Shown: in pieces, positions 7,659-15,316 of the stretch
Numbering within the stretch: the first letter of the stretch is position 1
Layout: each line of letters starts with the position of its first letter
Assembly (NCBI RefSeq): GCF_008329905.1
Contig: NZ_CP032155.1
Coordinates: forward strand, 3,162,001 to 3,226,000
Source of the DNA: Mycobacterium sp. ELW1
Lineage (GTDB): Bacteria; Actinomycetota; Actinomycetes; Mycobacteriales; Mycobacteriaceae
Direction: 5' to 3'
Length of the DNA stretch: 64,000 nucleotides
Translations under genes and position numbers: made by a program
Notes under the pieces: model-generated
Database searches by the model: none
What the model was told of the DNA's origin: nothing
Seen by the model: only the letters and a program-made list of their open reading frames with translations

Positions 7659-8266
7659 CCGAGGTCGCCAAGGGACACCCCGACGACCTCAACGAGTCCC
7701 ATCCAGACCAGCACGAGCGGGCGCACATCCCCGGCGATCCGAGCATGTGGTTCTTCGTCATCGGCGATCTGCTGATCTTCGGCATCTACTTCGTCGGCTA
7801 CGTGTACTACCGCGGCCAGAACCCGGATCTTTTCCTACAGAGCCAGGCCCGGCTCAACGTGGACATCGGTGCAGTCAACACCGTTGTGCTGCTGACCAGT
7901 TCGTTGTTCGTGGTTCTCGGGACCACCGCGGCACGAGCCGGCAACTCCGCGGACGCGCTGCGCCGGTTCGCGCTCGCGCTGGTTCTGGGTTCGGTGTTCC
8001 CGCTGCTGAAGATGATCGAATGGATTCCGGAGATCACGGCCGGCATCACGCCCGGAACCAATCTGTTCTTCATGTTCTACTTCGTGATGACCGGACTTCA
8101 TCTGTGTCACGTCCTGCTCGGTCTGATCATCCTGTGCTTCGTGATCCGCAATCTGAGAGTGTCGAGGCCGCCGGAGATCTCGTTCGTCGAGACCGGGGCC
8201 ACCTACTGGCACATGGTCGACGTCCTCTGGCTGGTCCTGTTCGCCGCGTTCTACTTGATGAGGTGA
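7655..8266 (+). CDS. Cytochrome c oxidase subunit III-like (NorE/CoxC-type) protein
   Basis: A 203-residue five-helix membrane protein of the haem-copper oxidase subunit III family. It shows IPGDPSMWFFVIGDLLIFGIYF, the LKMIEW helix, TNLFFMFYFVMTGLHLCHVLLG and ending TGATYWHMVDVLWLVLFAAFYLMR, the classic subunit III signature (F/Y-x-T-G-x-H, W-H-x-V-D-x-x-W). Its length fits the short NorE/CoxO-like type. Subunit III does not carry the redox centres. No subunit I or II gene is nearby, so it either serves an oxidase encoded elsewhere or belongs to a different complex with the two membrane proteins upstream. The longer open frame before 7655 is noise. Confidence 0.85.
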   Translation: MTEVAKGHPDDLNESHPDQHERAHIPGDPSMWFFVIGDLLIFGIYFVGYVYYRGQNPDLFLQSQARLNVDIGAVNTVVLLTSSLFVVLGTTAARAGNSADALRRFALALVLGSVFPLLKMIEWIPEITAGITPGTNLFFMFYFVMTGLHLCHVLLGLIILCFVIRNLRVSRPPEISFVETGATYWHMVDVLWLVLFAAFYLMR

Positions 8267-8268
8267 CG

Positions 8269-8547
8269 ATGACGTCGTTGATCCGCAACCCGCTCACCAT
8301 CGTGTGGGCGCTGCTGACGGCCGTCACCGTCGTATCGTGGTTGGTCTCCCGCGACGGCGGAGCCGCCCATCAGCTCAATGCGACGGTCACCACCGTCGTA
8401 CTCCTGATCGCAGGCGTGAAGGCGCACCTGGTGATCTGGCATTTCATGGAGGTCCGCCGGGCGCCGTTGTGGCTCAAGGCTGTTACCGGCGGCTGGGTGA
8501 TCGTGGTAGTCGCGGCAATGCTCGGCGTCTACTTCACCGGCCGGTAG
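8269..8547 (+). CDS. Cytochrome c oxidase subunit IV-like small membrane protein
   Basis: A 92-residue protein with three hydrophobic helices. It resembles the prokaryotic COX4/CyoD-like group: NPLTIVWALLTAVTVVSWLV, then VTTVVLLIAGVKAHLVIWHFMEVRRAPLWLK, then WVIVVVAAMLGVYFTG. The K-x-H-x-V-x-x-x-F-M-E-x-R motif in helix 2 is typical of small subunits paired with subunit III. It starts two bases after the subunit III stop, so it is the last gene of the operon. Identification rests on size, topology and context. Confidence 0.75.
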   Translation: MTSLIRNPLTIVWALLTAVTVVSWLVSRDGGAAHQLNATVTTVVLLIAGVKAHLVIWHFMEVRRAPLWLKAVTGGWVIVVVAAMLGVYFTGR

Positions 8548-8560
8548 TGCCGAAGGCCCG

Positions 8561-9349
8561 TCACAACTCGGTCCACCACGGCTTGAGATCAAGATAGAAC
8601 GAGATGGTCTTCGGCGCGCGGCTGGTGCCGCCGAACCAGCTGTTGATCCGGAACGCACACAACTGATTCGGGTGCAGGCCCTCGGGAATCGGCTTGTATA
8701 CCACCGTGTCTCCGTATTGCACGGTAATGCCTTGGTAGTCGGCATTGAAGCTGAATTTCTGCCCGACGGGTACCGAGATGATCTCGGAGTCGGTCGGCAT
8801 GATCCTGGCGGTGTCGACGTTGTAGTAGGGCCCGACTTCGAACATCTGGGTCGTCACGTTGTATCGCCAGGCCACCATGATCGCGTCGGTGTCGGGCCAC
8901 AGCAGCGTGAACGAGATGCCGGTCAGCTTGTTCCAGTCGTACTGGTCGACGGTCTGCAAGTCGTAGACCGAGTTCTCGGTGAAGGTGGCAGTCCCGGCAA
9001 CGTGTTTGGCGAAGAACACCATCTGCGGGGGTAGCGCCAGGTGGGTGTTCTTGAAGATGACGATCCGATTCCGTATCGGGCTTCGGGCCGAAGACGCGGC
9101 GGCCGCCGGTTGACGCGCTGTCGCGACAGGTCGATTCGTCGTGCTGGGGGCTACCCGGGGGGCCGCCGACCGGCGGGCGGCGGTGGTCTTGTGGTCGCGT
9201 GCGCTGGTCGCAGTGTGCGCGCTGGTGCTGTCGGAGGAACCGGCCGGTGCCGCCGACGCGGGCTGCGCACCAGCGATCCCCATGGCCAGCCAGATCCCGA
9301 ATCCGACCGCCACGCCGCCCAAGCACCCCGCCAACCGCACCCCCGGCAT
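8561..9349 (-). CDS. Secreted protein of unknown function
   Basis: A 262-residue exported protein I do not recognise. It has a signal peptide (residues about 1-34, ending PASAAPAG) and an Ala/Ser/Thr/Arg-rich linker to about residue 92. A globular domain follows with IVIFKNTHLALPPQMVFFAKHV, YDWNKLTGISFTLLWPDTDAIMVAW and a C-terminal LCAFRINSWFGGTSRAPKTISFYLDLKP, mostly beta-strand in pattern. It converges with the oxidase-like operon, 13 bp apart. A single Cys in the domain makes disulfide bonding unlikely. Confidence 0.7.
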   Translation of the reverse strand: MPGVRLAGCLGGVAVGFGIWLAMGIAGAQPASAAPAGSSDSTSAHTATSARDHKTTAARRSAAPRVAPSTTNRPVATARQPAAAASSARSPIRNRIVIFKNTHLALPPQMVFFAKHVAGTATFTENSVYDLQTVDQYDWNKLTGISFTLLWPDTDAIMVAWRYNVTTQMFEVGPYYNVDTARIMPTDSEIISVPVGQKFSFNADYQGITVQYGDTVVYKPIPEGLHPNQLCAFRINSWFGGTSRAPKTISFYLDLKPWWTEL

Positions 9350-9431
9350 CAGCAGAGCGTATCGACGGGTGATGGGCGGCGAGTCGTGTTTGCGGAGATC
9401 GGCTGCCCGGCAATTTGGTCCGAGAGTCGAG

Positions 9432-9833
9432 CTATGTGCGTTTGCGCGACCGCGGCTTCGAGGACATGTTCAGTTCAACAGCCGACTGGATGAGGGCCGC
9501 CAGCGCACGTTCGTCGATGACATCGCCTTCGTGGAAATCGATGGCCCGCCGGGTGTTCCCCTCGAGGCTCGAATTGAACAGACCTGAGGGATCCGGCAGT
9601 GACGCGCCTTTGGCGAATGTCATCTTGACCGAGGCCTTGTACGTCTCTCCCGTGCAGATCATCCCGGCGTGCGACCACACCGGGACGCCCCGCCACTTCC
9701 ACTCCTCGACCACCTCGGGATCGGCTCGCTTGATCACGGCGCGGATGTGGGCGAGTGTCTCGCCTCGCCAATCGTCGAATTCGGCAATTCGGGCGTCGAT
9801 TCGCTGTGCAGCGGTGATGTCATCGTCAGCCAT
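9432..9833 (-). CDS. DUF1801 domain protein
   Basis: A 133-residue cytosolic protein with the DUF1801/YdhG-like pattern: IAEFDDWRGETLAHIRAVIKRADPEVVEEWKWRGVPVW, then TYKASVKMTFAKGASLPDPSGLFNSSLEGNTRRAIDFHEGD, a short basic tail. The W-x-x-x-P-V-W and K-x-x-V-K-x-x-F features are family-like. Biochemical role is not known. ATG 9833; the neighbours are unrelated. Confidence 0.8.
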   Translation of the reverse strand: MADDDITAAQRIDARIAEFDDWRGETLAHIRAVIKRADPEVVEEWKWRGVPVWSHAGMICTGETYKASVKMTFAKGASLPDPSGLFNSSLEGNTRRAIDFHEGDVIDERALAALIQSAVELNMSSKPRSRKRT

Positions 9834-10005
9834 ATCTCCATCATGGCCGCACCCTCCGCGATTTTGTATTCCCAGTCACAGAGAGTATCTTTTCCCGCGG
9901 CCCAGAATCGTTTCGGAAAGCTTGAAGATGCGTACTCATTACAGAACTCGCGGCTTCTCTACTCGTCCGCAACGGGGTCTTCGCACCCATCAGGTGTTGC
10001 GGCCG

Positions 10006-10191
10006 ATGGCCGGTCAGTGCTTCGAAATCGATATTCGGTTCGAGAGCAATCGGTGGATTGTCCGGATTCCCGAAATCAACGATGCCACCGAGGCAACAGC
10101 ACGCGACAAGGTCGAACTTGCTGCCCGCGAATGCATTGCCGCCCGCACCGGCATCCCCATCGGCTACATCTCGGTCTGGGTCCGCGACTGA
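10006..10191 (+). CDS. Short HicB-like protein (antitoxin-type N-domain only)
   Basis: About 61 residues: FEIDIRFESNRWIVRIPEINDATEATARDKVELAARECIAARTGIPIGYISVWV. The R-W-x-x-R-I-P-E and following helix match the N-terminal domain of the protein at 31875-32267, a HicB-like beta-alpha fold. The C-terminal helix-turn-helix of that relative is absent. No HicA-like toxin is adjacent. The start is uncertain: ATG 10006 has no strong ribosome site, and an in-frame ATG at 9928 would add 26 residues without similarity. Confidence 0.55.
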   Translation: MAGQCFEIDIRFESNRWIVRIPEINDATEATARDKVELAARECIAARTGIPIGYISVWVRD

Positions 10192-10230
10192 TCGCAATCC
10201 CGTTGCCCGGCAACGGTTGAGTACAGCCTG

Positions 10231-10676
10231 TCAGTGAGCGACCGGCCGGAACAACGGTATCCACACCCGGGTGTCCTCGCCGCCGGACAGCGCGGTCCAA
10301 TCTTCGAAGAACACCTCTACCTCGAGCCCGATTCTCATGTCCGCCGGCTCGACGTCCACGACATTGGTGATCAGCCGAACCCCGGGATCCTCGGCGATCT
10401 CGACGATCGCCACGATGTAGGGCGGCTCGAATCCCGGAATCCAGGGTTGGCGGTCGACGCTGAACGCGGCGACGGTGGCTCGCCCGGAGACCTTTTCGGG
10501 CGCGACATCGGTGCTGCGGCAACGCCAGCAGGCCGGCCCCGGCGGGTGGAAGAAATGGCCGCACGCGTGGCAGCGGCTGATCATGAGGTTGCCGTCGCGG
10601 CCGCCCGTCCAGAATGCTTCCGACTCGGGTGTGGGGCTGGGGGCGCGAGGCGTAGATCCGGTCGCTGATAGCTCAT
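10231..10676 (-). pseudogene. DUF35 zinc-ribbon/OB-fold acyl-CoA-binding protein, frameshifted near N-terminus
   Basis: DUF35 proteins pair with thiolase-like lipid-transfer proteins. ATG 10676 overlaps the upstream thiolase stop (ATGA) and gives MSYQRPDLRLA. The frame then needs one more base in a C run (five on the coding strand, 10639-10643) to read APSPTPESEAFWTGGRDGNL. The rubredoxin-like zinc site CHACG...CWRCRS and the OB fold (VAAFSVDRQPWIPGFEPPYIVAIVEIAEDPG...) follow. Without the extra base only an internal ATG at 10584 would start the protein, without the N-terminal helix. A sequencing indel is a strong alternative to true loss. Confidence 0.7.
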
Positions 10677-11872
10677 CGGCTGCTCACCAACATCGAACCC
10701 GCGACGGGACCTCCGCCGACGCCGACCGCAACGACCTCGGGTGTGCGCGGAGCCTGACGTTCGCCACCCTCGCCCCAGAGCTGCACACAGGCCTCGTGCA
10801 GGAAGCCCATCCCGTGTAGCCGTCCACCCGACAGCTGCCCACCGCTGGTGTTCAGTGGCAGCGGTCCGTCCAGGGCGATTCGGTCACCGCCCTCGATGAA
10901 CTCACCGACCCGGCCATGCTCGCAGAATCCCAACGCTTCCAACCACATCACGGTGAGAAAGCTGAAGCCGTCGTACAACTGGGCCATGTTGACGTCACTC
11001 GGCCGCAGTTCTGTGTGCTCCCACAAAGTGGCGGCCGAATCGTGGGCCGCCATCGTGGTGAGGTCGAAACGCTGCTCCCACGTTGGCCTTTCGAACATTC
11101 CCGGTCCGACCGACTCGACCGTCAACGGATGGCGGGGCAAGCCGCCGCAGGCGTCCCGGCGGGAGACGATGACCGCGGTCGCCCCGTCGCAGGGCACATC
11201 GCAGTCGTAGAGGCACAAGGGTTCTGAGATCATCCGCGCGGACAGATAGTCCGCCATCGTCAATGGGTCGCGGTAGACGGCGTCGGGGTTACGGCCCGCG
11301 TTGCGCCGGGCGTTGAGCGCGATCGCGCCGAGTTGTTCACGGGTGAGCCCGAACTCGTGCATGTACCGCTGCGCCGGCATCGCCAGCCAGTTGGCCGCCG
11401 ACAGCGCCCCGAACGGCGCGGTCCACTCCATCTGCGGGGGCAGCTTGCCGCCTCCGCCGAGCAGCACCGATGCGTGGCCGCCGCCGGCCCGCTGGGCGGC
11501 GGTGGACTCCCACACCGACCGGAATACCACCACGTGGTTGGCCAGGCCGAGGGTGACGGCCATACAGGCTTCGATCACCGGGCCGATCTGTCCCGCGGTC
11601 TCCAACCCGGACATGTACCACCTGCTTCGCAGGCCCAGAGCGGTACGCACCTCGGTGACATTGGCACCGGAGAAGCCCGGGTTGGCGGCGACCGCACCCG
11701 GGTAGCTGGCGATGCCGTCGACGTCGTCGACATCGAGCCCGGCGTCGGCGATCGCGCGCAGCACCGCTTCGATCGTCAGTTCCAGCCCGGTGCGGCCCAG
11801 TCGGCGCCCGACCTGCGACTTGCCTGCTCCGGTGATGACGGCCTTACCGTCGAAGGGGCCGCGGTTCGTCAC
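10673..11872 (-). CDS. Thiolase-fold lipid-transfer protein (Ltp-like)
   Basis: A 399-residue thiolase-superfamily protein: KAVITGAGKSQVGRRLGRTGLELTIEAVLRAIADAGL at the start, NMAQLYDGFSFLTVMWLEALGF midway, and LNTSGGQLSGGRLHGMGFLHEACVQLWGEGG near the end. Where thiolases have the nucleophilic Cys (C-A-S-G), this reads WYMSGLETAG, so ordinary thiolysis is unlikely. That is the pattern of Ltp2-type proteins that act with a DUF35 partner, often in retro-aldol side-chain cleavage. GTG 11872 overlaps the preceding stop (GTGA), and its stop overlaps the DUF35 start. Function beyond the family is inferred. Confidence 0.85.
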   Translation of the reverse strand: MTNRGPFDGKAVITGAGKSQVGRRLGRTGLELTIEAVLRAIADAGLDVDDVDGIASYPGAVAANPGFSGANVTEVRTALGLRSRWYMSGLETAGQIGPVIEACMAVTLGLANHVVVFRSVWESTAAQRAGGGHASVLLGGGGKLPPQMEWTAPFGALSAANWLAMPAQRYMHEFGLTREQLGAIALNARRNAGRNPDAVYRDPLTMADYLSARMISEPLCLYDCDVPCDGATAVIVSRRDACGGLPRHPLTVESVGPGMFERPTWEQRFDLTTMAAHDSAATLWEHTELRPSDVNMAQLYDGFSFLTVMWLEALGFCEHGRVGEFIEGGDRIALDGPLPLNTSGGQLSGGRLHGMGFLHEACVQLWGEGGERQAPRTPEVVAVGVGGGPVAGSMLVSSR

Positions 11873-12105
11873 GATCTGCGGGCCTCGTCCTGCGCGCGAG
11901 CCACCTGCTTGGCCCGCATCGTCTGGTCGGTCAGGCCGAGCGCGATCAGCACGTCGATCGCGGTGATCACCAATCCCCAGTAGTACATCCACCGGATGGT
12001 CGGGTCGGGTTGCGCGGCGAAATACACGACCAGGAATATCGGGCCCACGATGCCGAACACGAAGCACATCGCCTGAAGCTTGAGGTACACCCGGAACGTC
12101 TCCAT
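11869..12105 (-). CDS. Small two-helix membrane protein
   Basis: A 78-residue protein with two hydrophobic segments (residues about 10-31, FVFGIVGPIFLVVYF; and 41-60, YYWGLVITAIDVLIALGL) and a charged C-terminus. Similar small proteins accompany Ltp genes in mycobacteria but I cannot name a family. ATG 12105 lies two bases after the sulfurtransferase stop and its own stop overlaps the thiolase GTG, so the four minus-strand genes 12956-10231 look like one operon. Confidence 0.7.
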   Translation of the reverse strand: METFRVYLKLQAMCFVFGIVGPIFLVVYFAAQPDPTIRWMYYWGLVITAIDVLIALGLTDQTMRAKQVARAQDEARRS

Positions 12106-12107
12106 CG

Positions 12108-12956
12108 TCACTGCTCGCCTCGGGCGACCGGGCGGTCCGGATCCGAACTCCACTGCGACCACGATCCCGGGAACAGCGCGGCGTCACGGCCCGCGGCGGT
12201 CAACGCGGCGACGGCGACCGCCGCGGTGATGCCCGATCCGCAGTAGACGCCGACCGGTGCGTCGGCACCGATGTCGCGTGCGGCCAGCAGGCCCTCCAGT
12301 GCGGTACCGCTGATGAAGCTCTCGTCCTCGGTGAGCAGTCCCGTGCTCGGCAGGTTGCGCGCGCCCGGGATGTGCCCGGCCACCGCATCCACCGGCTCCA
12401 CGTCACCGCGGAAACGTTCGGGCGCGCGGGCGTCCAGCAACGGCCGGCTGCCGACCTCATCGGCGGTCAGGGTGGGCAGCGCCCCGGCGTAGAGGTCCTC
12501 ATGGGCCACCATGACGTCGCCCGGGGACGGTTCGACCGCACCGGTATCAACCCGCCCACCTGCCGCCTTCCACGCCGCCCAGCCGCCGTCGAGAATGCGC
12601 ACGTCCGGGAGCCCCGCGGCGGTCAGCACCCACCAGGCACGTGCCGAGCCGGCCCGGTTCCAGTCGTCGTAGACCACCACGGTCTGCCCCGCGCGGATCC
12701 CCCAGCGACGCGCGGCGGCCTGCACCGCGGGTCCGGACGGCAGCGGATGCCGTCCGCGGCCCGACACCGTGTGGTCGCTCAGGTCGTCGTCGAGCGATAC
12801 ATACACCGCCCCGGGAACATGGCCCTGCAGGTAGTGCTCTCGGCCGTCCGGCTCGCTCAAGGTCCAGCGCACGTCGAGCACGGCCACCGGTTCACCGGCT
12901 GCCAATCGATTGACCAGCGCTTCAGCGGTGATCAGCACGTCAGCGCGCCCAGTCAT
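12108..12956 (-). CDS. Thiosulfate/3-mercaptopyruvate sulfurtransferase (tandem rhodanese)
   Basis: A 282-residue cytosolic enzyme with two rhodanese domains. The first (about 1-130) includes AVLDVRWTLSEPDGREHYLQGHVPGAVYV and VVVYDDWNRAGSARAWW, is inactive and lacks a Cys in the loop. The second (about 160-282) has LLDARAPERFRGD, AGHIPGARNLP and the catalytic loop YCGSGITA, with Cys as sulfur acceptor. The CGSG(I/V)T loop is nearer 3-mercaptopyruvate than thiosulfate enzymes. ATG 12956 is preceded by an ACGGGGGA ribosome site. It is the first gene of the operon leading to the Ltp/DUF35 genes. Confidence 0.88.
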   Translation of the reverse strand: MTGRADVLITAEALVNRLAAGEPVAVLDVRWTLSEPDGREHYLQGHVPGAVYVSLDDDLSDHTVSGRGRHPLPSGPAVQAAARRWGIRAGQTVVVYDDWNRAGSARAWWVLTAAGLPDVRILDGGWAAWKAAGGRVDTGAVEPSPGDVMVAHEDLYAGALPTLTADEVGSRPLLDARAPERFRGDVEPVDAVAGHIPGARNLPSTGLLTEDESFISGTALEGLLAARDIGADAPVGVYCGSGITAAVAVAALTAAGRDAALFPGSWSQWSSDPDRPVARGEQ

Positions 12957-13156
12957 CGAGTCCCCCGTTCGTCGTCGGTCGGCACCGATGATCATGCCCC
13001 CGCGCGCAGGTGGACGCAGGCACCAGGTGGTCAACCTGAGAAGAAGCTGAAATCAAGTAGTGCACTACGCGTGCGCACGTCGATATCGGACCGATAACTT
13101 TGCTACAGCATCAGACGACACACGGATTCCGCCGGGGGCGCCGGGATCGCCTGATC

Positions 13157-13228
13157 GTTCGCACCACGGCTATGGGGGGTGTGGTGCGAACGCCAGGCGG
13201 CGCTGGGGAAGGTCATCGAGCCTTCCCC
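13157..13228. promoter_or_regulatory. Two hairpin-forming inverted repeats upstream of the peptidase
   Basis: Arms 13157-13167 and 13181-13191 pair perfectly over 11 bp with a 13-nt loop. Arms 13205-13212 and 13221-13228 pair over 8 bp with an 8-nt loop. Neither is followed by a T run, so intrinsic terminators are unlikely. Confidence 0.45.
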
Positions 13229-13271
13229 GGCGTCCGTGGTTTCTCGGACATCCTCGTCCGGCAGCCGACGG

Positions 13272-13277
13272 TAGGGT
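13272..13277 (+). promoter_or_regulatory. -10 hexamer TAGGGT for the peptidase (leaderless)
   Basis: TAGGGT is followed by seven bases and then ATG 13285, so the mRNA probably begins at or next to the start codon. It supports this start against the longer open frame from 13060. Confidence 0.45.
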
Positions 13278-13284
13278 CGGCCGG

Positions 13285-14436
13285 ATGACGTCTCCAGCGG
13301 CATTCACAGCCGACGGCCGGCCGCGCGCTCGTGGACTCGGGATCCCGCTTGCCGGCGAGCCAGGACCACTCAACGCCATCACCGATGTAGCCGGCGTCGA
13401 GGTCGGCGTGACCACCCTGGTGGCCGGCGACGGAGCACTGATCGTGGGCAGCGGACCGGTGCGCACTGGCGTCACCGCGATCCTGCCTCGCGGCCGGGCC
13501 GGACTCGGTCGGCCGTGCGCCGCGGGCTGGTTCTCACTCAACGGCAACGGTGAGATGACCGGCACCACCTGGATCGAGGAGTCTGGTGCCTTCAATCTTC
13601 CTGTGCTGCTGTCGAATACACATGCGGTCGGCGCCTGCCACGCGGGCGTGATCTCCTGGGTGAACCAGACCGATCCGGTGCTGGCCCGTCAGTGGCTGCT
13701 GCCGGTGTGCGCCGAGACGTGGGACGGCTATCTCAACGACATCAACGGCGGGCATGTGCGTCCCGAACACGCCGAAGCGGCACTGGACCGGGCCACCGGC
13801 GGTCCGGTGCCGGAGGGGTCGGTCGGCGGCGGCACCGGGATGAATTGCTATGAGTTCAAGGGCGGCAACGGAACTGCGTCCCGGCTGGTGCGGTACGGCA
13901 GCCACACCTTCACCGTGGGTGCCTTCGTCCAAGCGAATTTCGGTGCGCGCCAAGAACTCACCGTGGCCGGGCGTCTCGTCGGCCCGCACCTGGACACCGA
14001 GAATCCGCTCGACGGTGACTGGTTCGAGCGCGACCTCAACCGGCCGCCGCCCGGAGCCGGTTCGGTGATCGTCGTGATCGCCACCGACGCACCGCTGCTA
14101 CCCGGGCAGTGCAAGGCCCTGGCCCGGCGGGTGCCGCTCGGGCTGGCCCGCACCGGCACCACCGGCAGCCATTTCTCCGGAGACATCTTCCTGGCCTTCT
14201 CGACCGCCGATGCACCGGATCTGGCCAGCCGGTTCCCCATCGGTCCGGTCGGCGACGACGAATTCGGCCACCTGCGATTCCTGCCGTGGGGCCGGATGGA
14301 CGACTTCTACGCCGCCGTCGTACACAGCGTGGAGGAGGCCGTCCTCAACGCATTGGTGGTCAACGCCGACATGGTGGGTCGCGACGGGCACCGCTCCCCC
14401 GCGTTACCGCACGACCGACTGCGCGCGCTGCTGTGA
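13285..14436 (+). CDS. P1-family (DmpA/BapA-type) aminopeptidase
   Basis: A 383-residue N-terminal-nucleophile hydrolase of peptidase family S58. DmpA-type enzymes cleave themselves into two chains and act on N-terminal residues of peptides, amides or beta-peptides. Visible features are the opening NAITDVAGVEVGVTTL, VRTGVTAILPRG, NGNGEMTGTTWIEESG and the autocleavage region GGGTGMNCYEFKGGNGTAS, where the Gly-(Ser/Thr) junction makes the nucleophile. The C-terminal part ends EEAVLNALVVNADMVGRDG, as in the family. Length fits. ATG 13285 follows a leaderless-type -10. It converges with the thioesterase gene. Confidence 0.9.
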   Translation: MTSPAAFTADGRPRARGLGIPLAGEPGPLNAITDVAGVEVGVTTLVAGDGALIVGSGPVRTGVTAILPRGRAGLGRPCAAGWFSLNGNGEMTGTTWIEESGAFNLPVLLSNTHAVGACHAGVISWVNQTDPVLARQWLLPVCAETWDGYLNDINGGHVRPEHAEAALDRATGGPVPEGSVGGGTGMNCYEFKGGNGTASRLVRYGSHTFTVGAFVQANFGARQELTVAGRLVGPHLDTENPLDGDWFERDLNRPPPGAGSVIVVIATDAPLLPGQCKALARRVPLGLARTGTTGSHFSGDIFLAFSTADAPDLASRFPIGPVGDDEFGHLRFLPWGRMDDFYAAVVHSVEEAVLNALVVNADMVGRDGHRSPALPHDRLRALL

Positions 14437-14437
14437 C

Positions 14438-15250
14438 TCAGACGTTCAGCGTCGGGATCGTGTCGGGCTTGCTGAAATCGATCTGAGCCGCCGGGTTCGC
14501 GATCGCAGTGACCAGGCCGGTCGCAAAGGGACCGGCGTCGTCGAACAGCGTTCCGGAGCCCACCGAGATGCCCTGCGACGTCCAGTGCGAATCTCCTTGC
14601 ACACCAATGTGTTCCGACTGAGGCAGTCGGGACAGTGCGACGGTCAGATCACCGTTGATGTAGCCGATGCCCTTGGTGCCGAGGTTGCTGACCAGGCTGG
14701 TGGCCTCGGCGACGACGACGGTGCGGACGAACGGCGTGATGTCGTGGCCGGCCACCACATCGATCGGGCAGTGGTAGACGCGCTTGCGTGAGGTGTTCTG
14801 ATGCGCGCCGCCGTCGGCGAGCCAGCCGACATCGTCGCTGCCGATGAAATAGCCGTGCCGCTCGCCGCCGGGCGGTGGGGTGAACTCGGCATGGGCCACC
14901 CACTCGTCGCCGGGCGGCGGTTCGGACAACCGGTACTGCACCAGCGTCGCCCGCGCGACGATCGCCTCGCCCTGGAGGACATCGCACTCCGAGTTTCGGA
15001 TCCGCCTACCGTCCCGAATCAGCCGGACGCGGACCGTCGTCGGCACCCGGCGGGCCGCCTTGAACAAGTCGACCGTGAGCCGGGCCGGCAGGAACTCGGG
15101 CATGCCGAACCGCTGCTCGAGGTTGAACGCGGCCAGACTCACCACGGCAGGCCCGTTGAGCATGTCGTCGCCCCAGCGGCTTCGGGCGTTCTCCGTCGGA
15201 TGGAAGTTGCCGTCGGGATCGGAAATGAAATGCGCCGGTCGGGTGGCCAT
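14438..15250 (-). CDS. Double-hotdog acyl-CoA thioesterase-like protein
   Basis: A 270-residue protein of the thioesterase-like (TesB-like/4HBT_3) group. The N-terminal hotdog has HFISDPDGNFHPTENARSRWGDDMLNGPAVVSLAAFNLEQRFG and LTVDLFKAARRVPTTVRVRLIRDGRRIRNSECDV, where hydrophobic and R-R-I pairs are family-typical. The second half repeats the fold from about residue 150. Such proteins hydrolyse acyl-CoA or simply bind it; the substrate is unclear. ATG 15250; it diverges from the MFS gene 66 bp away. Confidence 0.75.
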   Translation of the reverse strand: MATRPAHFISDPDGNFHPTENARSRWGDDMLNGPAVVSLAAFNLEQRFGMPEFLPARLTVDLFKAARRVPTTVRVRLIRDGRRIRNSECDVLQGEAIVARATLVQYRLSEPPPGDEWVAHAEFTPPPGGERHGYFIGSDDVGWLADGGAHQNTSRKRVYHCPIDVVAGHDITPFVRTVVVAEATSLVSNLGTKGIGYINGDLTVALSRLPQSEHIGVQGDSHWTSQGISVGSGTLFDDAGPFATGLVTAIANPAAQIDFSKPDTIPTLNV

Positions 15251-15316
15251 CCGGGCATCCTCGCATAGCCCCCTCCGGCGTCCGGCACTCGGTGCTTAGA
15301 CGACATAATCAACTAC

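Larger units (their letters stand above)
12957..13284. other. 328-bp intergenic region rich in palindromes
   Basis: It separates the divergent sulfurtransferase and peptidase genes. In order it holds GTAGTGCACTAC (13057-13068), CGTGCGCACG (13070-13079), TATCGGACCGATA (13084-13096), an 11-bp stem GTTCGCACCAC with its complement (13157-13191) and an 8-bp stem GGGGAAGG with its complement (13205-13228). No short gene is apparent. Confidence 0.55.
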
